Origin: G963664835 sp963664835
GTDB lineage: Bacteria; Chloroflexota; UBA6077; FW602-bin22; JBCLEL01
DNA length: 64,000 bases
Direction of reading: 5' to 3'
Assembly (NCBI GenBank): GCA_963664835.2
Contig: CAXXUG010000001.1
Location: 62,001-126,000 of the forward strand
Shown: in pieces, positions 62,978 to 64,000 of the stretch
Layout: each line of letters opens with the position of its first letter
How positions within the stretch are numbered: the first letter of the stretch is position 1
The notes under the pieces: generated by a model
Seen by the model: the letters and a program-made list of their open reading frames with translations, nothing else
The model's database searches: none
What the model was told of the DNA's origin: nothing
Program-made: the position numbers and the translations under genes

Positions 62978-63853
62978 CTACTCCTCGGTTTTTGTAGATG
63001 TCGGCGACGACAGATACTGAAGCAGGTCGGAATCTGCTCCAAGTATGACCGTCGCATCGTCGGCTAGTGCCTTCTGATAGGCTTCCAACGACCGTACGAA
63101 CGCGTAGAACTCCGGATCTCGCTCATAGGCGTCCGCGTAAATCTGGATCGCCTCGGCATCACCTTCGCCGCGGAGAATCTGGGCCGCGCGCTCGGCGTCC
63201 GCCAGAATGATAGTTCGCTCTTTGTCGGCCTGGGATCTGATTATGAATGCCTGCTCCTCGCCTTCGGAGCGGTGACGCTTGGCGATGCGGTCACGCTCGG
63301 CCTTCATTCGACTATAGACGCTGTTCGAGACTACCGCCGGCAGGTCGACGCGCTTGATGCGGACGTCAAGAACCTGAATGCCCAACTCACGTGCCCGTTC
63401 GTCACTGTTGATCGCCACGGTTTGCATAATCGACTCTCGATTCTGTGAAATCACGTCATCGAAGTCGTCTTTAGCAATTTCTCGACGCAACTCAGAGGCA
63501 ATGATGTCATTCAGCCTAGCCTGAGCCCTCGGCAGAGAGCTGACGGTTTCGCGAAACCTCAGAACATCAACGATGCGCCAAAACGCGTAGCTATCTACCA
63601 GTAGCTGCTTTTTCTCAACTGTGATCAGCTCCGAAGGGGCGGCGTCGAAAACCATCACCCGCCGTTCGAAGTACTCAACTGACTGCACAAACGGTATTTT
63701 GAAATTCAAACCGGCGTTGCTGATCGAACGAACTGGTGCACCCAGCTGGATCACCAACGCGTGCTGCCGTTCATCAACCGCGAAAAGCGTCTGGGAAAAT
63801 ACGAAACCAACGACTATGACAGCGACCAGTATTGCGAACCCGGCACCTCTCAT
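62978..63853 (-). CDS. hflC: HflC, SPFH-domain membrane protease regulator
   Basis: A 291-residue protein with one N-terminal transmembrane helix (FAILVAVIVVGFVFSQTLF), then a periplasmic SPFH domain (DERQHALVIQLGAPV; QVLDVRIKRVDLP) and a charged helical region (SRMKAERDRIAKRHRSEGEE) that assembles with HflK around FtsH. ATG 63853. The 3' end of hflK lies 56 bases upstream on the same strand. Confidence 0.93.
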   Translation of the reverse strand: MRGAGFAILVAVIVVGFVFSQTLFAVDERQHALVIQLGAPVRSISNAGLNFKIPFVQSVEYFERRVMVFDAAPSELITVEKKQLLVDSYAFWRIVDVLRFRETVSSLPRAQARLNDIIASELRREIAKDDFDDVISQNRESIMQTVAINSDERARELGIQVLDVRIKRVDLPAVVSNSVYSRMKAERDRIAKRHRSEGEEQAFIIRSQADKERTIILADAERAAQILRGEGDAEAIQIYADAYERDPEFYAFVRSLEAYQKALADDATVILGADSDLLQYLSSPTSTKTEE

Positions 63854-63909
63854 TATCGGTTACCTCTCTTGCGTCAAGAAATCTAATCTAGTTGATTTAA
63901 TTTTGCGCC

Positions 63910-64000
63910 CTAGCCTGAGGGCCCGGATCTAAACGATGACCCGCCTGCATCCAGCGGCAGGAACTGCAGGAGACTACCGCCGGCGTCGCTGTCAAGTACA
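63910..64000 (-). CDS. hflK: HflK, C-terminal end only (gene runs off the window)
   Basis: The last 29 codons before a TAG at 63912-63910 read VLDSDAGGSLLQFLPLDAGG and a short Ser/Gly tail. The FLPLD-type end and position upstream of hflC are typical of HflK, the partner of HflC in the FtsH-regulating complex. The remainder lies beyond base 64000. Confidence 0.6.
   Translation of the reverse strand, partial: VLDSDAGGSLLQFLPLDAGGSSFRSGPSG

Overview
The window is from a bacterium with fairly high G+C, frequent GTG and TTG starts, and long intergenic spacers full of dispersed repeats. The family mix fits an uncultured Chloroflexota (Dehalococcoidia/SAR202-like) genome: RNase J, zinc-type S14, CUT1 permeases, ACMSD-like amidohydrolase, formylglycine-less sulfatase, GPP34 and a Rip-type site-2 protease. 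The phylum is inferred from content and was not tested by phylogeny.

Layout. 1-2.7 kb: a partial exported protein and a CPBP membrane protease whose 5' end was lost at an IS4-type element (2749-4194). 4.2-13.4 kb: dispersed metabolic genes (MFS exporter, MOSC, peroxiredoxin, aldose-epimerase-like, sulfatase-like, RidA, RNase J) separated by mosaic repeat blocks. 13.4-15.0 kb: a second IS (IS1202-like) with matching ends and a 7-base target duplication, inserted in one of those blocks. 15.2-19.3 kb: two sugar ABC permeases behind a near-consensus promoter, GPP34, a FabL-like reductase and a frameshifted VOC gene. 19.4-30.1 kb: an accessory island entirely on the minus strand. It holds DprA-like, DUF5615/DUF433, an unpaired antitoxin, an HNH-like protein, hicB with a hicA remnant, and an overlapping three-gene operon of PLD-SNF2 helicase, Eco57I-type methyltransferase and HNH nuclease. 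30.1-31.6 kb: an amidase, then a 198-base miniature element whose ends match the IS4-type element.

32.1-48.9 kb is the str-S10-spc ribosomal cluster from rpsL to infA, with a strong promoter, a hairpin in its leader and a 250-base spacer between rplC and rplD. adk is absent between secY and map, and nothing of the alpha operon follows infA. 49-55.4 kb: a DUF4143 ATPase behind a 35-base palindrome, then purQ-purL-purF-purN. 55.4-57 kb: dnaA (frameshifted) and tRNA-Arg(TCG). 57-59.5 kb: an amidohydrolase and a HemC-like protein lacking most canonical active-site residues. 59.9-64 kb: an envelope proteolysis group (hflK, hflC, htpX, site-2 protease) with an orphan DNA methyltransferase.

Seven frameshifts (four in the sulfatase, one each in VOC, DUF5615 and dnaA) are all single-base insertions. 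One lies in dnaA, which should be essential. This suggests insertion-type errors in the assembly, so these genes may be intact in the organism.
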